Source of the DNA: an uncultured Saprospiraceae bacterium
GTDB taxonomy: Bacteria > Bacteroidota > Bacteroidia > Chitinophagales > Saprospiraceae
Assembly (NCBI GenBank): GCA_938003955.1
Contig: CALKXE010000055.1
Coordinates: 1 to 41,580 of the forward strand
Direction of reading: 5' to 3'
Length of the DNA: 41,580 nucleotides
Shown one piece after another: positions 9,659 through 18,473 of this stretch. The translations under genes were made by a program, and so were the position numbers. A model generated the notes under the pieces. The model worked only from the letters and a program-made list of their open reading frames with translations, was not told where the DNA came from and did not search any database. The stretch's first letter is position 1. Every line of letters starts with the position of its first letter.

Positions 9659-10660
9659 ATGAAAAAGACATTACTAATATTAAGTATTATTTTTATAAGT
9701 ATTTACACATATGCTCAACCTCCAGCTTTTGATGGTTTAGACGAATCCTCGATAGATGTAGCATTGATATATGGTGATATGAATATATTCGGATCAGCCG
9801 CACACAATGGAGATTGGATTGCAGCTTTTGATGAACAAGATAATTTAGTTGGAGCGGCAATCATAAATAATTTCCAAAGTCAGGGCTTATTTTTAATGAC
9901 GCTTTATGGCAGTACAGATCAATTACAAAATGGTGAGATGTTTAAACTGAGAGGATGGGATCAAAGCGAAGGCATTTACTACGCTAAAGGAAATCCAGAG
10001 CAAGAGTTTGGCCCTTTTACACCACAAACAGGAGGTGGTTATCTACCAGGATTCAGTACAAATAATGGTGCTGATGGTACTTTTTTAATCAACTTTGAAA
10101 ATATATTACCTATCGAATTAAGTGCATTTGGAGTGCAAAAAAGATCATGCAATCAATTCAATATAGAATGGACGACAGCCTCAGAAATCAACAATGAATA
10201 TTTCTCAATCCAAAGAAGTATTGATAATATATATTCATTTGAAACTATTGATAAAATGGATGGTGCAGGAAATTCTAATGCTGAAAGATCATATAGTTAT
10301 GATGATGAATTGGCATTAAACGGAGAACACACGATATACTACAGATTAAAACAGACAGACTATGACGGTAGATCATCTGTTTCAAATATTATACTAGCAA
10401 AATACAGCTGTGACGACAACACTAGATTACAAGTGTATCCCAATCCTTTTGATTATGAGATAAATGTAACAATCGAAGGTGGAAATGAATCACAAGTCGT
10501 GGTTCTTGATGCCCAAGGAAAAGTGATCTATGATAGTCAATTATTAGTCTCTAATAGTTTGAAAATATCAACGCTTGATTGGGCTGAAGGCTTGTATATT
10601 ATAAGAACCCTGTCTGATGGCAATGTGGTTTCTTCTCAAAAAGTAATTAAACAAAATTAA
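9659..10660 (+). CDS. T9SS sorting-domain secreted protein
   Basis: This 333-residue protein has a clear signal peptide (MKKTLLILSIIFISIYTYAQ, cleavage after AQ). Residues about 22-140 form an extracellular-type module with WIAAFDEQDNLVGAA and FKLRGWDQSEGIYY, of a kind seen in Bacteroidota secreted proteins. A fibronectin-like segment follows (FNIEWTTASEINNEYFSIQ). It ends in a type A T9SS sorting domain (VYPNPFDYEINVTI to VSSQKVIKQN). It lies downstream of the giant T9SS protein but behind a strong terminator, so it has its own promoter; no exact TAnnTTTG box is visible. Inferred to be a small surface or secreted protein, perhaps a partner of the adhesin. The export route is well supported; the function is not known. 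Confidence 0.92.
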   Translation: MKKTLLILSIIFISIYTYAQPPAFDGLDESSIDVALIYGDMNIFGSAAHNGDWIAAFDEQDNLVGAAIINNFQSQGLFLMTLYGSTDQLQNGEMFKLRGWDQSEGIYYAKGNPEQEFGPFTPQTGGGYLPGFSTNNGADGTFLINFENILPIELSAFGVQKRSCNQFNIEWTTASEINNEYFSIQRSIDNIYSFETIDKMDGAGNSNAERSYSYDDELALNGEHTIYYRLKQTDYDGRSSVSNIILAKYSCDDNTRLQVYPNPFDYEINVTIEGGNESQVVVLDAQGKVIYDSQLLVSNSLKISTLDWAEGLYIIRTLSDGNVVSSQKVIKQN

Positions 10661-10710
10661 TTCTAGTAGTCCTAGTGTCAATTTTGTCTTTTCATGTAAC
10701 CTAGGTGCTC

Positions 10711-10741
10711 AGGGCAGCATTAAAGGGGTGCTGCCCTTTTT
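10711..10741 (+). terminator. Intrinsic terminator after the small T9SS protein gene
   Basis: A 9-bp perfect stem, AGGGCAGCA (10711-10719) with TGCTGCCCT (10729-10737), is followed by a short T run. It lies 50 bp past the stop codon. Confidence 0.88.
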
Positions 10742-10854
10742 AAGCATTGTTTCACATAGTATTTTATTTTTTTTGACTATTCCCCTTTAGCGATATAGTC
10801 TATTGTGAAAGTTGCACTAGGCACATAAAGATTTATACCTGGTTTTTATATGGA

Positions 10855-10891
10855 AGTCCCCCGATAACGTTTGGGGGGCTTTCGTTTTTTT
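10855..10891 (+). terminator. Second terminator-like hairpin, no gene directly upstream
   Basis: AGTCCCCC (10855-10862) pairs with GGGGGGCT (10873-10880), with one G-U pair. TTCG and a seven-T run (10885-10891) follow. About 115 bp lie between this hairpin and the previous terminator and contain no convincing ORF. It is either a backup terminator or the end of a small untranslated RNA. Confidence 0.6.
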
Positions 10892-11175
10892 GTTCTATTA
10901 TCAGTAAGGTTTATTATTTGTAAAATCAATCTAATCTCATGATCAATCCTTTCCATCGTTTTACAATAGAGAGATTAGAGATACTACTTTCTGACATTAA
11001 TAAATAACTCATCCATCTTCAATTGATTTTGCACCAGTTCTTTGTAATATTCGTTGTTATTAGTGCCGAATGTGATAATCATTGTAAGGTTTTCGATGCT
11101 TCAGCTTCGTATTTTTTAGCGCTCTGACGAAAGAAAAGATACGCGACTAAAGTCACGAAAACTTTATTTAATAAA
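10892..11175. other. Intergenic stretch, no convincing gene
   Basis: No tRNA or long ORF is seen. There is a 9-bp inverted repeat TCTAATCTC (10930-10938) / GAGATTAGA (10971-10979) with a 32-base spacer. A minus-strand ATG frame of 32 codons (10984-11082, MIITFGTNNNEYYKELV...) reads like protein, but it is too short to call. It could be a remnant or a small protein. Confidence 0.4.
11130..11157 (-). terminator. Possible terminator of the kinase-regulator operon
   Basis: On the minus strand, CGTGAC-TTTA-GTCGCG (11157 down to 11142) forms a 6-bp stem that needs one G-U pair. It is followed by the pyrimidine-rich TATCTTTTCTTT. It lies just past the response regulator stop codon. The stem is short, so this is tentative. 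Confidence 0.35.
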
Positions 11176-11928
11176 TCATCCTTTCAATCTCTTCATAAGA
11201 CCACCTTTACATCCTGCCGATACAATCAATTCCTTACCTCCTTCCATAATGACTGACCCACCTTTTCCTTTGATATATTTTTGAATGTATTCAAGATTGA
11301 TAACAGTCGATCTATGTATTCGTACAAAACCATATTCTGATAATGCATTTTCATAGAACTTAAGGTTTCTACAGATCATCATCTTCTGTCCATCAAGTAA
11401 GTGGAATGTTGTGAAATTGTCCGCTGCTTCGCAATATAGAATGGTGCTCATTTTTATGATTTGCATACCCTCCATAAGAGGAAGAACCAATTTTTGGTCT
11501 TGGGACTTGTCTTTTGTGAAATTGGCTAGGAGTATTTCAGCTCTATTGATTCTGTCTTTCTGATTGTACAGTTGAGTTACGCTTTCAACAGCCTTTTCTA
11601 GTTCTTCTATATTGATAGGCTTGAGCAAGTAGTGCGCTGCACTCAGAGAGAACGCTTTTACAGCGTACTGGCTGTAGGCAGTGATAAATATTACCTCAAA
11701 GTTGATCTCTCCCCATTGCTCTAATAGGTCAAATGCATTGCCTCGAGGCATCTCAATGTCAAGGAATACCAATTTTGGTGCGTGTTTCAGTATAGAAGTT
11801 CGAGCTTCAATGATATCAGCACATTCATCAAGAAGCGTAACTATAGGACAATATTTCAATAAATAATTACGAAGTATTTCTCGACTATCTTGTTCGTCAT
11901 CAACTATTATTGCAGTGAGCTTATCCAT
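11176..11928 (-). CDS. LytTR-family response regulator
   Basis: This 250-residue two-domain regulator has a receiver domain (about 4-118) with the acidic pair in VDDEQDSREIL, phospho-acceptor D57 in LVFLDIEMP, and the conserved Lys in HYLLKPI (K103). The C-terminal LytTR DNA-binding domain (about 150-247) has YCEAADNFTTFHL and FVRIHRSTVINLEYI. It should be phosphorylated by the histidine kinase encoded just upstream, whose stop codon is 2 bp before this ATG, and then bind DNA in the cytoplasm. This AgrA/LytR-type pairing with a LytS/YehU-type kinase is standard in Bacteroidota. Targets cannot be read from the sequence. Confidence 0.95.
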   Translation of the reverse strand: MDKLTAIIVDDEQDSREILRNYLLKYCPIVTLLDECADIIEARTSILKHAPKLVFLDIEMPRGNAFDLLEQWGEINFEVIFITAYSQYAVKAFSLSAAHYLLKPINIEELEKAVESVTQLYNQKDRINRAEILLANFTKDKSQDQKLVLPLMEGMQIIKMSTILYCEAADNFTTFHLLDGQKMMICRNLKFYENALSEYGFVRIHRSTVINLEYIQKYIKGKGGSVIMEGGKELIVSAGCKGGLMKRLKG

Positions 11929-11930
11929 GA

Positions 11931-13835
11931 TTATTGGTTTGAAGGCGTGATGGGCAATACGATTTTTGCTATTGTTCCTACATTATTGTGAGTAGAATCC
12001 TTGTCCGTGATTTCGACACTGAAGTTTTTATTATAAGTACTATTGAGCACAGCAAGTCGATTGGTTACATTGTTTAAACCTGTGCTTTTATGATTCTTTT
12101 GATTTTCTGTTTTAAGAGCTTGTGATTTTGCTCTTCCTATTCCGTTATCAGAGATGGTCACGATTATATTGTCGGATACTTTGGTGAACAACACAGTGAG
12201 CTTTCCTTTGTCTTTTAGATACCTCAGTCCGTGCCACACTGCGTTCTCAATAAATGGTTGTATAAGCATTGGGGGCACTTCAACATCTAACTCATGACCA
12301 TCAATATGCGTCTCAAAATTGTAGTCGAATTTGTCTCGGAATCTGAAATGTTCTAGTTTTAAGTACAGTTCGTTCAGTTCTATTTCTTCTCGGAGCGTGA
12401 TGAAGTCCTTTTTTGAATAGTCGAGTACCATTCTCATAAGATGAGAGAATTCCGAAAGATACTTATTGGCAGATTTTTCATCATTCTTTGCGATGAAGTT
12501 ATTGACAGAGTTTAGGGCATTGAATATAAAATGAGGATTCATCTGCGTCCTAAGAGATTTTAATTCTAGCAGTTGATTTGCCTGTTTCTTTGCTTTTATA
12601 TTCCGATTGAGAAAGTAGAAAAAGATCAATGAAGCCAATACAAGAAGAGACAAAAGACCGATTACAATCTTCTGTGTTGTGAGTTGACTTTTCATCAAGT
12701 CATTCTCTTTTTCTTGCAGCTTAATATCACTTTGGGAGAGATCAAATGACTTTTGGTTTTTTACGATCTCTACCTCTTCTTTTAGGCTGTTTTCAAGTTC
12801 TATGATTGATTGCTCTTTAGCGGTTACGTACTTTTCAAGATCTGAATATGCAGCGTTTGCCTTACCTTGTTTGATGTTGTATGTGTAGGATTTTTTATAA
12901 ATATCGGCGACTAGGTTAGACTCAGTTGATACATTGATATATTTTTTTGAAGTCTCTAATGCCTTGGTTACACCGGCTAAGTCATTTTCTTCTTCGTACG
13001 CATTCGAAAGCCTGAAGTTCTCACGTGCAATATTTCCATTGACGTTCTGATCTTTGTATTTAAAGTTACTTTGGATTTCTATTTGCTGCGAATTGGTCAT
13101 GTTTATATTCTGGAATAGCTTATCCTGAGTCTTGGTTAATTGACTAATATCTTCGTCGGCTAGCACTGCATTTTGAGGGATGAAGTCGTAGATTTCTTGG
13201 ATTGAAATTGCTGCATTTTCAAAATCATCCATCTGAGCATAGACCTGTGCAGTCCTCGATTTTAATTGGATAAGTTGCAGGCTGTCTTTTCCGTATGTTG
13301 CTTTTAGTTTGGACAATTCACTTAATGCCGATTCATTTTGATTGTCAAGGATGAGGACATCAATCTTTCCAGTTTCACAGCGATATATCAGTTGCGAGTT
13401 GTTGGAGAAGCTTAAACATTTAACAAAGTTTAAATCTGCTATTTTGGATTGTTCTTCTTTTATCGCGATCACTCCTAATCGATAATGAATGAGCGCTTTT
13501 TGATCCTCATCTCCTTTTGATGTATATGTGAGTGCTTCATTGTATCTCTGTTTTGCGAGATCGTTTTGGTCGATGTCTTCATATATCTTACCAAGTAAAG
13601 AGTATGCTTCATCCAGCAGTCCATAAGTTGTTTTATCGTTTTTGTTTGCGACTATTTGTTCGATGATCTTTATAGCCTGAGTAGGAGAGTTGTCGCTTAA
13701 TTGCTGAGCCTGAGCCAACATACTAGCGGGAGTTTGTCTCTTTGATTTAGAAAAGTCTTTAAACTTTTTTTGCCCCATCAAACTGACAGAAAAGAAAAGA
13801 CCGATTACTATAATTATGTATTGTACCCTTTTCAT
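11931..13835 (-). CDS. TPR-containing sensor histidine kinase (LytS/YehU-type)
   Basis: This 634-residue membrane kinase has a signal peptide-like N-terminus (1-21, cut near MGQ) and an extracytoplasmic TPR-like helical repeat region (about 35-345). A coiled segment (about 345-385) and one transmembrane helix (about 388-409, IVIGLLSLLVLASLIFFYFL) follow. Next is a His_kinase domain with the phospho-acceptor H435 in QMNPHFIFNALNSVNNFIA and an ATPase domain with N-box QPFIENAVWHGL (526-537) and G-box ISDNGIGR (561-568). It autophosphorylates and passes phosphate to the LytTR regulator encoded next, with 2 bp between the genes. The TPR part is the presumed sensor or protein-interaction region; the stimulus is unknown. 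Confidence 0.95.
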   Translation of the reverse strand: MKRVQYIIIVIGLFFSVSLMGQKKFKDFSKSKRQTPASMLAQAQQLSDNSPTQAIKIIEQIVANKNDKTTYGLLDEAYSLLGKIYEDIDQNDLAKQRYNEALTYTSKGDEDQKALIHYRLGVIAIKEEQSKIADLNFVKCLSFSNNSQLIYRCETGKIDVLILDNQNESALSELSKLKATYGKDSLQLIQLKSRTAQVYAQMDDFENAAISIQEIYDFIPQNAVLADEDISQLTKTQDKLFQNINMTNSQQIEIQSNFKYKDQNVNGNIARENFRLSNAYEEENDLAGVTKALETSKKYINVSTESNLVADIYKKSYTYNIKQGKANAAYSDLEKYVTAKEQSIIELENSLKEEVEIVKNQKSFDLSQSDIKLQEKENDLMKSQLTTQKIVIGLLSLLVLASLIFFYFLNRNIKAKKQANQLLELKSLRTQMNPHFIFNALNSVNNFIAKNDEKSANKYLSEFSHLMRMVLDYSKKDFITLREEIELNELYLKLEHFRFRDKFDYNFETHIDGHELDVEVPPMLIQPFIENAVWHGLRYLKDKGKLTVLFTKVSDNIIVTISDNGIGRAKSQALKTENQKNHKSTGLNNVTNRLAVLNSTYNKNFSVEITDKDSTHNNVGTIAKIVLPITPSNQ

Positions 13836-14106
13836 TTGTTTAAAATTTTATTTCCGCAAGAAAATCAAAGATTTATGTTTAATCGTGTTTTTTACGTTTG
13901 ATCGTTTTCCCGCATTTTAAAACTCATTTCCTAGAATCTTCTTAATTATTTCCTCTGGTGTCTAAAGCCCTGTCATCGGCGTTTCATTTGATCATAAAGT
14001 TAGGATTAATTTTTTATGCTTTAATGTCTTTGCTGTAGGTGTATTCCGACAGTCATTTTGAAATAAATAAAAATAATGCTTGGTCAACGTTATGAAACGA
14101 TTTATC

Positions 14107-14140
14107 GATTCTAACGATTCAGCGATTCTAACAATTCCGC
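14107..14140 (+). repeat. Tandem duplicated 17-mer
   Basis: GATTCTAACGATTCAGC (14107-14123) is followed directly by GATTCTAACAATTCCGC (14124-14140), with two mismatches. It lies in the divergent promoter region between the two-component operon and the VWA gene. It could be a paired regulator-binding site; LytTR proteins usually bind two direct repeats, though normally with a spacing nearer 20-22 bp. Confidence 0.6.
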
Positions 14141-14230
14141 AATTTAGCAAAAACTAAAGTTGAAATATAATGATAAAAATAGAAAAAGGGACTAATGGAA
14201 ATGCACCTTTTGCTATAGAATTCCTAGTTC

Positions 14231-14332
14231 CTAAAGCCAATTGGCCCGTTCACCAAGTGAAATGACCCAGTCCCGTATTCTCGCTTTTTTCTTTGCCTTT
14301 TTCAAGTCAATTTTGGTTCGGTAATCAATCAT
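14231..14332 (-). CDS. Possible small protein, 33 aa
   Basis: An ATG frame on the minus strand encodes MIDYRTKIDLKKAKK... ending in ...RANWL. It is strongly basic, with an amphipathic helix-like centre. The frame stays open for 10 codons upstream of the ATG until a stop. It lies antisense to the leader region of the VWA gene. No family is recognised, and chance is the main alternative. Confidence 0.2.
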   Translation of the reverse strand: MIDYRTKIDLKKAKKKARIRDWVISLGERANWL

Positions 14333-14371
14333 AACCGCCTTATTTAATTCAAAACTAAAATCTTATTAATC

Positions 14372-15586
14372 ATGATCTACAGAAACATTTTTTTATTTTT
14401 CATCACTATAGTTGGGTGCCTCTCATTTAGTTATGCTGCAATTCATTTCACAAAAAAGACACCAGTAAGTATAGTAAATAGCCCAAAGCCAGTTGATATG
14501 CCTTTGCCAATTACTAAAGGCTCCACTACAATATTGACAGAAGCTGAGCGAAAACAAAATGCCATGCAAATCGCCTTGCTTCTCGATACAAGTGGATCGA
14601 TGTCTGGTCTGATCGAACAAGCAAAATCTCAACTTTGGAATATTCTCAATGAGCTCACGAAGACTACAAAAGGAGATGATACACCTACTCTAGAAATAGC
14701 ACTATACGAATATGGAAACCCAAGTAAATCAGATGATAAATACGAAATTCATCAATTGAGTCCATTTACGACGGATATGGACTATATCTCCGAGATGTTA
14801 TTTTCTCTCAAAACTGCAGGGGGAGAAGAATATTGTGGGGCGGTAATCAAGGCTTCTTTGGACAATCTGGACTGGACAAATAAAGAAGGACTGAAGATGA
14901 TCTATATCGCGGGCAACGAAGCGTTTACGCAAGGTCCAATTGCATATAGAAAGGTGTGTGAAGTAGCTAAGAATAGAAACATAATAGTCAATACGATCTA
15001 CTGCAGCGATGGAGCTAAGAATGAGGCAAGAGATTGGCGTTCGGCGGCAACTGCTGGAGGAGGAGAATACTTTACGATCAATCATAATGAAACTACAGCA
15101 TTCGTAGAAACACCATATGATGATGAGATCAATCTATTGAATGGAGAATTGAATAAAACCTATCATTCATTCAATAACTATGGGGAGAGTAAGAGGCAGA
15201 ATCTGCATCTACAAGATAGTAATGCGAGCTCTTACAGTAAAGAGAATGCTGCCAAAAGAACAAAGTTCAAGGCGAGTAAGCAGTACAAAACTGCGGATTG
15301 GGATCTTGTAGAGAATTACAAGAGAGACAAAAGCATATTAGAGAAAGCGGTGATCAAAGATGATAAGTTAAGCAAAATGTCAAAAGCTGAATTGGAAGCA
15401 GAAATAGAACGCATGTCACAGAAGAGAGAAGATGTAAAATCTCAAATCAATGAATTAGATAAGAAGAGGGTGGAATATAAGAAAGATCAAATCAAAGAAG
15501 ATCAAAAGGATAATCTTGGTAATTCAATCATCAAAACTGTACGAAAACAGGCTAAGAAGAAGGGGTATAAGGTGGACGAAAATTAA
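14372..15586 (+). CDS. VWA-domain exported protein with C-terminal coiled coil
   Basis: This 404-residue protein has an N-terminal signal peptide or membrane anchor (about 1-23). A von Willebrand factor A domain spans about 64-265, with the MIDAS motif DTSGSM at 72-77 and the typical segment TAGGEEYCG. The later MIDAS aspartate position reads IAGNEAFTQGP, with Asn where many VWA domains have Asp; this variant appears characteristic of a bacterial subfamily. Residues about 335-385 are a highly charged coiled coil (KAELEAEIERMSQKREDV). The likely role is metal-dependent protein binding in the periplasm. It is the first gene of a same-strand run with two further genes, 20 bp and 3 bp apart. The partner is unknown. 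Confidence 0.88.
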   Translation: MIYRNIFLFFITIVGCLSFSYAAIHFTKKTPVSIVNSPKPVDMPLPITKGSTTILTEAERKQNAMQIALLLDTSGSMSGLIEQAKSQLWNILNELTKTTKGDDTPTLEIALYEYGNPSKSDDKYEIHQLSPFTTDMDYISEMLFSLKTAGGEEYCGAVIKASLDNLDWTNKEGLKMIYIAGNEAFTQGPIAYRKVCEVAKNRNIIVNTIYCSDGAKNEARDWRSAATAGGGEYFTINHNETTAFVETPYDDEINLLNGELNKTYHSFNNYGESKRQNLHLQDSNASSYSKENAAKRTKFKASKQYKTADWDLVENYKRDKSILEKAVIKDDKLSKMSKAELEAEIERMSQKREDVKSQINELDKKRVEYKKDQIKEDQKDNLGNSIIKTVRKQAKKKGYKVDEN

Positions 15587-15606
15587 TTAATATAAAATAA
15601 ATAAAT

Positions 15607-16416
15607 ATGAAAACGATAATAATTGTAGTTGCTCTGGTGATGGGTACATGGTTTGCTAATCCAGCTAATGATTTATCTATAAATGATGATATAGAAGTAC
15701 AGAATAAAGAGACTTCTTTTGCAGAGTTTTTAAGTAAGTTTCCATTACAAGATGATCCCATAGATATAGGATTCGCTGAGATTGAACAATTTAATGATGA
15801 TCTAAATAAGAAAGGTTTTTTTTCTGGTAAAAAGGCTCTAGATTATAGTGCATTAAGCAAATATCTTCCACATGAGGCTATTAAACTGTTCTCGCGCAGA
15901 TCGGGGAATAGAGAAGTTTTTCCTTTGGCTAGAGTTTATGTTGATACAGATAGGTTAGCTGTTGCATATGTTTCAGTTGATGGAAAAGGTCCTGTTTTTT
16001 ATAAAAAATCTAAATTTTCTTCTAAGAATTCATCTACGAATGGAAAGTTAAAAAGATTGATAAACCAATCCTACAGAGGTCTATCCTTCAATATTCAATT
16101 GTATGATCTTGATGGTAATATGATTACAAGTTCTGGAAAGAAGATTGTTGATAATAATTCAATAAGTGAGTATCAGAATAACAAAATAGAAATTGCTGGT
16201 AGATCTATTGATAATACACATATAGGTTATATGGACCAATCTGGTAATGTGACCAAGACTACCTATAAGAATCAGTGGGCAAAAGATGTATACACTTATG
16301 GAATAGAAGGAAACTCGATCATACGTTATGTCAAATTGGAACATGAGAAGAAATCACTACTTGTTGGTAACGACAACATCACTGGTTCAATGGTAAATTC
16401 AACATCAAATCCATAA
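15607..16416 (+). CDS. Exported protein of unknown function
   Basis: This 269-residue protein has a short hydrophobic N-terminus (MKTIIIVVALVMGTWFANPA), probably a signal peptide. The mature part begins with ETSFAEFLSKFPLQDDP, a type of motif shared by uncharacterised Bacteroidota exported proteins (from memory). It continues with a mixed beta-rich region including LARVYVDTDRLAVAYVS. It starts 20 bp after the VWA gene and ends 3 bp before the DUF2306 gene, so co-transcription is likely. No catalytic motif is visible. Confidence 0.75.
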   Translation: MKTIIIVVALVMGTWFANPANDLSINDDIEVQNKETSFAEFLSKFPLQDDPIDIGFAEIEQFNDDLNKKGFFSGKKALDYSALSKYLPHEAIKLFSRRSGNREVFPLARVYVDTDRLAVAYVSVDGKGPVFYKKSKFSSKNSSTNGKLKRLINQSYRGLSFNIQLYDLDGNMITSSGKKIVDNNSISEYQNNKIEIAGRSIDNTHIGYMDQSGNVTKTTYKNQWAKDVYTYGIEGNSIIRYVKLEHEKKSLLVGNDNITGSMVNSTSNP

Positions 16417-16419
16417 ACA

Positions 16420-17103
16420 ATGAATCTGAATGTAATAAGAAAAGTAAGTTGGGTAGGAATAACATTATACTTCAGTTTTCTAATGGCAAAAATCGTGATC
16501 CCATATTTTTATGAATCTAGGGATTATGGTTTTTTGATAACAAAATTGGATATTTTGCATTTGTCATTCTACCGCCTTACCTTTCTTATACATGTATCCT
16601 CGAGTTTGGTCATAATGACTTCTGGGGCGTTCTTGTTCATTTCAATAAGCAAGTCACATTGGTTGAGTGTACATAGATTTCTAGGTAGAATTTATGTTGT
16701 TTTAGTTCTTTTTCTTGCGGCACCATCTGGCCTGATAATGGGCTATTTTGCAAATGGAGGTTTGATGGGCCAGATCAATTTCATGCTTCTTTCAACAATA
16801 TGGTGGATGTTTACATATTTTGGATTTAAAAATATAATTGATAAAAATATTACCGCTCATAAGAAATGGATGATAAGAAGCTATGCTTTGACATTATCAG
16901 CAATAACTTTAAGAGTACTTCAAATGACACTTCCAATGACATTGTTTCCAGATCAGAGTGTTAGGTATGTATTCATATCTTGGGGTAGTTGGATACTTAA
17001 TCTGATGATTGCGGAGATATACATTTACATTAAAATTAATGGTGAAAATCTCTTTTCTTTTTCCAATTTAGGGTTCTTGGCGCACTTAGTAAAAACATCT
17101 TAA
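16420..17103 (+). CDS. DUF2306-like integral membrane protein
   Basis: This 227-residue protein has about six transmembrane helices (near 8-30, 48-78, 90-110, 117-135, 150-171, 183-202). It shows the DUF2306 pattern: HRFLGRIYVVLV early and AHKKWMIRSYALTLSAITLRV late. The conserved histidines in SVHRFLGR and AHKKWM could be metal or heme ligands in the family, but this is not established. It follows the previous gene after 3 bp. No transport or enzyme function is proven for this family. An intergenic stretch of 170 bp follows. Confidence 0.85.
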   Translation: MNLNVIRKVSWVGITLYFSFLMAKIVIPYFYESRDYGFLITKLDILHLSFYRLTFLIHVSSSLVIMTSGAFLFISISKSHWLSVHRFLGRIYVVLVLFLAAPSGLIMGYFANGGLMGQINFMLLSTIWWMFTYFGFKNIIDKNITAHKKWMIRSYALTLSAITLRVLQMTLPMTLFPDQSVRYVFISWGSWILNLMIAEIYIYIKINGENLFSFSNLGFLAHLVKTS

Positions 17104-17244
17104 CACAATTTTATTGAAATAAAAGCCTACGTTGTTGTCACATATTGCGTTTCTAAAGTATTAAATATATGAAAGTAAATCGACCGATAGTCAGATGGTA
17201 TAGACCGTTCAGAGATTGTAAAAGTTTACCTTCTAAAAAATATT

Positions 17245-17252
17245 TACTTTTG
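17245..17252 (+). promoter_or_regulatory. Bacteroidota -7 promoter box for the Cys-repeat lipoprotein
   Basis: TACTTTTG is an exact match to TAnnTTTG, 21 bp before the ATG at 17274. The -33 TTG is not well placed: the nearest, at 17216-17218, is 26 bp away. Confidence 0.65.
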
Positions 17253-17273
17253 TAACACAATAAATCTAAAACA

Positions 17274-18473
17274 ATGAAAAATTATTTGATGAGCCTGGCT
17301 TTGTTCATGTCAATGGCTATGATTATTAGCTGTGGTGATGATGATACTTGCACAGATGGAATCCAAAATGGAGATGAAACAAGCATAGATTGCGGCGGCT
17401 CCGAATGTGCAGCTTGTGCTACATGTGATGATGGTATATTAAATGGAACAGAAACCGACATTGATTGTGGAGGAGATTGTCCAGCATGTGAAACAACGGT
17501 AGCAGAGGACAAAGCCAATATTCAAAAGACATTCGATGATTTGTTGATGTGTACTCAGGATATCAAAGACTCAAGAGCTGTAACTGTTCTTTTTAGAAAT
17601 TTCTTGAATATGTCAGATGGTGATGCACTGAATGAAGATTGGATTGAGGATATGACAGAAGAACTTGAAGATGTTATTGATTTCGATCATGTAGAGGATA
17701 ATAGTCGATTTGATCTTGCACATCATGCAGGCACTCATATCTTCGATGCTACTTCTCAAACATGGTTAAAAACCAATAACGTAACGGATAAAATGGTATT
17801 TCAATTTCCTGCAGAGCCAAGTGCTACAGCAAATAATGCGGAATTGATCATTGATATGTATGCTGATAAGCAAGTAACGATAAATGATGAAACAATGTTT
17901 TTACCTACTGCGATGCATGCAGCTATGAATGTGGACAGTGAAAAAGTATTCGAAATTTCGGTATATAATGTAACTTATGCTGATAATGCAGGTTACCAGT
18001 TGCCCGTAGAGATTTCAGCACAGATGTTCATGGACCCTATGGGAATGAATATTAAAGTATCAAGAGTATCTACAAATGAATACGAAATGGAAATGAATTT
18101 CTCTGATGGTAATCTATGTGGTATTGGGGTAGCAATGCAATTAGAGCTAGCAGATGATGATTTTGAGAATTTATCTGAAGATGCAATTCAAAAAGTAGCG
18201 GTACAAGTAAATGTTGGTGAACTATCAATTCGTACTTTAGGGGATGTAGCTTCTTTGTTTCAACTAGATGATGATCCGACAGAAACTCAAATAAATGCTG
18301 GGCTAGACTTAGACATGTTCTTCAAAGATCTTAAAATTGCAGATCTAGAAATAAATGAAGATATGGAAACAGTATTGGTTTTTTATAAAGACAGTACATT
18401 CGAAGATTCAGCAGTGTTTTATGATGGATTCTGGGATGATTTAACAGCTATATGGACAGAATTTTTCGGATAA
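17274..18473 (+). CDS. Lipoprotein with two Cys-rich DGIxNGxETxIDCGG repeats
   Basis: This 399-residue lipoprotein has a lipobox MIISC with C20 as the lipidated residue. The linker carries two copies of a Cys repeat: C26/C40/C45/C48 and C51/C65/C69/C72, each containing DGI.NG.ET.IDCGG. Such repeats are common near lipid anchors of Bacteroidota surface proteins (from memory). The remainder (about 78-399) is acidic and mixed alpha/beta, with no recognised catalytic motif. It has its own -7 box upstream. Its stop codon overlaps the ATG of the following small barrel gene (TAATG), implying translational coupling and a joint role at the outer membrane. Confidence 0.85.
   Translation: MKNYLMSLALFMSMAMIISCGDDDTCTDGIQNGDETSIDCGGSECAACATCDDGILNGTETDIDCGGDCPACETTVAEDKANIQKTFDDLLMCTQDIKDSRAVTVLFRNFLNMSDGDALNEDWIEDMTEELEDVIDFDHVEDNSRFDLAHHAGTHIFDATSQTWLKTNNVTDKMVFQFPAEPSATANNAELIIDMYADKQVTINDETMFLPTAMHAAMNVDSEKVFEISVYNVTYADNAGYQLPVEISAQMFMDPMGMNIKVSRVSTNEYEMEMNFSDGNLCGIGVAMQLELADDDFENLSEDAIQKVAVQVNVGELSIRTLGDVASLFQLDDDPTETQINAGLDLDMFFKDLKIADLEINEDMETVLVFYKDSTFEDSAVFYDGFWDDLTAIWTEFFG

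Larger units (their letters stand above)
13836..14371. other. Divergent intergenic region of 536 bp
   Basis: This region separates the minus-strand kinase operon from the plus-strand VWA gene and must hold promoters for both. No exact TAnnTTTG box is visible on either strand; the nearest match for the kinase is AATCTTTG on the minus strand at 13873-13866. It also holds a duplicated 17-mer and small frames on both strands (14170-14265 plus, 31 codons; 14231-14332 minus, 33 codons). Confidence 0.5.

Noticed and set aside
14170..14265. A 31-codon plus-strand ATG frame before the VWA gene
   Set aside because: It is short, has no ribosome site or promoter box, and overlaps another small frame on the opposite strand; there is too little evidence to list it as a gene.
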